In this document: one piece after another, positions 6,887 through 7,530 of the stretch
Numbering within the stretch: position 1 is the stretch's first letter
Layout of the letters: the number at the start of each line of letters is the position of its first letter
Origin: an uncultured Opitutia bacterium
GTDB lineage: Bacteria > Verrucomicrobiota > Verrucomicrobiia > Opitutales > UBA953
Assembly: GCA_937874455.1 (NCBI GenBank)
Contig: CALNBE010000021.1
Span: 1-7,530, forward strand
Reading direction: 5' to 3'
Length of the DNA: 7,530 bases
The notes under the pieces: generated by a model
The model's database searches: none
Told to the model about the DNA's origin: nothing
The model's input: only the letters and a program-made list of their open reading frames with translations
Program-made: the position numbers and the translations under genes

Positions 6887-7265
6887 GCGGGTAACGATAC
6901 AGCACGCCCTCCGTCGCCTTCACAAGGCCCAAGATGTGGCACACCAACGACAGAATCATGAAGGCGAACAAAAACGGGACTCCGATGTAGCAGGCAAAAA
7001 CCGCCACCCCGGACACCGCACAGTAAATCAGCAGCGACAAATCAAAGTTCAGCACTTCCAGCGCGTGCGCCCGCACTTCCGCATTTCCGTCTTTTTTGAT
7101 CAAATAAACAATCAACGGCAGCAGCAGCCCCACGCCCAGCAAGCTCGCCGCATGACAAAGGATGATCAGCAAACGATCCGTCTCGTCCGGCTGCCTCTCC
7201 GTCAAAGCAGGCGGTGCGGGTACCGGCTCAACAGGTGGCACAGACGGGGGCGGCAAGGGTTCCAT
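6864..7265 (-). CDS. DUF4870/Tic20-like small membrane protein
   Basis: This 133-aa protein has a Pro-rich cytoplasmic-looking N-terminus (1-22), then hydrophobic segments at about 32-55, 74-92 and 94-116. The pattern CHAASLLGVGLLLPLIVYLI (37-56), the Lys/Asp turn KKDGNAEVRAHALEVLNFDL (57-76) and the ending VKATEGVLYRYPLNLRLV match what I know of DUF4870 proteins (HxxALLG..PLiiwl.kkd, q..eaLNFqls, kA..Ge.yrYPl). The biochemical function of the family is not established. I chose the ATG at 7265. The frame stays open to an ATG at 7346, but the added 27 residues are basic and unlike the family, and 133 aa is nearer the usual 110-140. No clear Shine-Dalgarno precedes it. It lies convergent to the kinase and is probably independent of the pump. 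Its codon use looks less C-ended than that of the operon genes. Confidence 0.85.
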   Translation of the reverse strand: MEPLPPPSVPPVEPVPAPPALTERQPDETDRLLIILCHAASLLGVGLLLPLIVYLIKKDGNAEVRAHALEVLNFDLSLLIYCAVSGVAVFACYIGVPFLFAFMILSLVCHILGLVKATEGVLYRYPLNLRLVR

Positions 7266-7385
7266 GCCCGCAAGGAAAACTTCCAGTGCAGTTTTTCCAA
7301 TCCATTTCCTCCGCCCGGACCGCGCCACGGACAGTTTGCAGCGCACCCTTTTCCCCCGCCGTAAAATTTCCTCCGCGCCAAAGCA

Positions 7386-7401
7386 TCTTTTCCCGAAAAG
7401 A
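7386..7401. repeat. Inverted repeat just upstream of the tRNA promoter
   Basis: TCTTTTC-CC-GAAAAGA is a perfect 7-bp dyad with a 2-nt centre, ending 3 bases before the TTGACG hexamer. As RNA it would fold as six pairs with a CCCG loop, but no T-run follows on either strand, so an intrinsic terminator is unlikely. A protein-binding site upstream of the tRNA promoter is possible but unproven. Confidence 0.4.
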
Positions 7402-7404
7402 CAC

Positions 7405-7433
7405 TTGACGAACCCCGTTCCGCTCTTTCTCTA
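7405..7433 (+). promoter_or_regulatory. Candidate sigma70-type promoter of tRNA-Asp
   Basis: TTGACG (7405-7410) matches the -35 consensus at 5 of 6 bases. Exactly 17 nt later is TCTCTA (7428-7433), a poor -10 match. A start near 7440 would leave a leader of roughly 7 nt before the mature tRNA and a GC-rich discriminator (GCGGCCC), as is common for stringently controlled stable-RNA promoters. The weak -10 keeps confidence modest. Confidence 0.4.
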
Positions 7434-7446
7434 GCGGCCCTCTTGA

Positions 7447-7523
7447 GGGGTGGTAGCTCAGTTGGTTAGAGCGCCTGCCTGTCACGCAGGAGGTCGCGGG
7501 TTCGAGTCCCGTCCATCCCGCCA
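7447..7523 (+). tRNA. trnD: tRNA-Asp (anticodon GTC), CCA encoded
   Basis: A full 77-nt cloverleaf can be drawn. The acceptor stem GGGGTGG/CCATCCC contains one G-U pair. The D-arm is GCTC-AGTTGGTTA-GAGC and the anticodon arm is CCTGC-CTGTCAC-GCAGG, with anticodon GTC at 7481-7483. A 5-nt variable loop AGGTC is followed by the T-arm GCGGG-TTCGAGT-CCCGT, discriminator G73 and a templated CCA (7521-7523). The anticodon arm, T-arm and discriminator G73, an AspRS identity element, agree with E. coli tRNA-Asp as I remember it. G34 would be a queuosine site if the host makes queuosine. The window ends 7 nt later, so a downstream tRNA cluster cannot be judged. Confidence 0.98.
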
Positions 7524-7530
7524 CTTCAAG

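Larger units (their letters stand above)
7266..7446. other. Intergenic region between the DUF4870 gene and tRNA-Asp
   Basis: This 181-nt stretch is shared by the upstream side of the - strand DUF4870 gene and the upstream side of the + strand tRNA. It holds two copies of the decamer TTTCCTCCGC (7305-7314, 7367-7376), a 7-bp inverted repeat (7386-7401) and a -35-like hexamer (7405-7410). Frames crossing it show no family resemblance, and I see no promoter for the DUF4870 gene that I would defend. Confidence 0.6.

Noticed and set aside
6916..6928. GCCTT-CAC-AAGGC as a terminator after the kinase
   Set aside because: It has only a 5-bp stem, no following T-run on either strand, and lies inside the DUF4870 coding sequence.
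7266..7346. Upstream extension of the DUF4870 gene to an ATG at 7346
   Set aside because: The 27 added residues are basic and unlike the family, and the Met at 7265 gives a typical length.
6315..7364. 349-aa + strand frame across the kinase 3' half and the DUF4870 gene
   Set aside because: It is Pro/Ala/Ser-rich from the wrong frame of the kinase, then antisense to DUF4870, with no family resemblance.
7228..7524. - strand open frame reading MAGWTGLEPATSCVTG across the tRNA
   Set aside because: This is the well-known spurious protein made by translating the complement of a tRNA gene; the tRNA-Asp cloverleaf explains the sequence.
1..7530. Mobile element, CRISPR array or defence/toxin module
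   Set aside because: No terminal repeats, transposase, integrase, spaced direct repeats or toxin-like small genes are visible. The tRNA at the edge could serve as an integration site, but nothing in the window shows it has been used.

Overview
The window is a GC-rich bacterial stretch that carries most of one efflux operon on the + strand, then one small membrane-protein gene on the - strand, and a tRNA-Asp at the right edge. Codons end mostly in C or G. None of the protein genes has a clear Shine-Dalgarno sequence; the short gaps before starts are pyrimidine-rich instead. The sensor kinase opens with a SLRWRIQAWH-type segment that I associate with Verrucomicrobiota and Planctomycetota kinases. 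Together these suggest a Gram-negative, two-membrane bacterium, possibly Verrucomicrobiota (Opitutae-like). That placement is an inference of low to moderate confidence.

Positions 3-4700 encode a complete tripartite MacAB-TolC-type exporter. In order they are a NodT/OprM-type outer-membrane factor (5' end cut by the window), a periplasmic adaptor (membrane fusion protein), an ABC ATPase, and a MacB-type permease with a large periplasmic domain. The ATPase and permease, fused in E. coli MacB, are separate genes here, 1 nt apart. The parts predict an ATP-driven pump that moves a periplasmic or membrane-embedded substrate (macrolide-like drug, peptide, lipid or siderophore) through the outer membrane. 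The substrate cannot be read from the sequence.

Positions 4743-6886 encode an OmpR-family response regulator and its sensor histidine kinase, joined by a 4-nt ATGA overlap. They follow the permease by 42 nt with no visible terminator, so all six genes may form one transcript. The simplest model is that the kinase senses envelope stress or the exported compound and the regulator adjusts pump expression. The operon promoter lies outside the window.

Positions 6864-7265 (- strand) encode a DUF4870/Tic20-like small membrane protein that converges on the kinase gene and overlaps its 3' end by 23 bp. The 181-nt gap 7266-7446 holds the upstream region of that gene and a candidate promoter for the tRNA. 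A tRNA-Asp(GTC) with encoded CCA occupies 7447-7523.

I see no mobile element, CRISPR array or toxin module. The region looks like ordinary chromosome. The points most worth a second look are the SD-less, pyrimidine-rich leaders with a recurring decamer, the insertion and the duplicated helix segment in the adaptor, and the unassigned sensor domain of the kinase.
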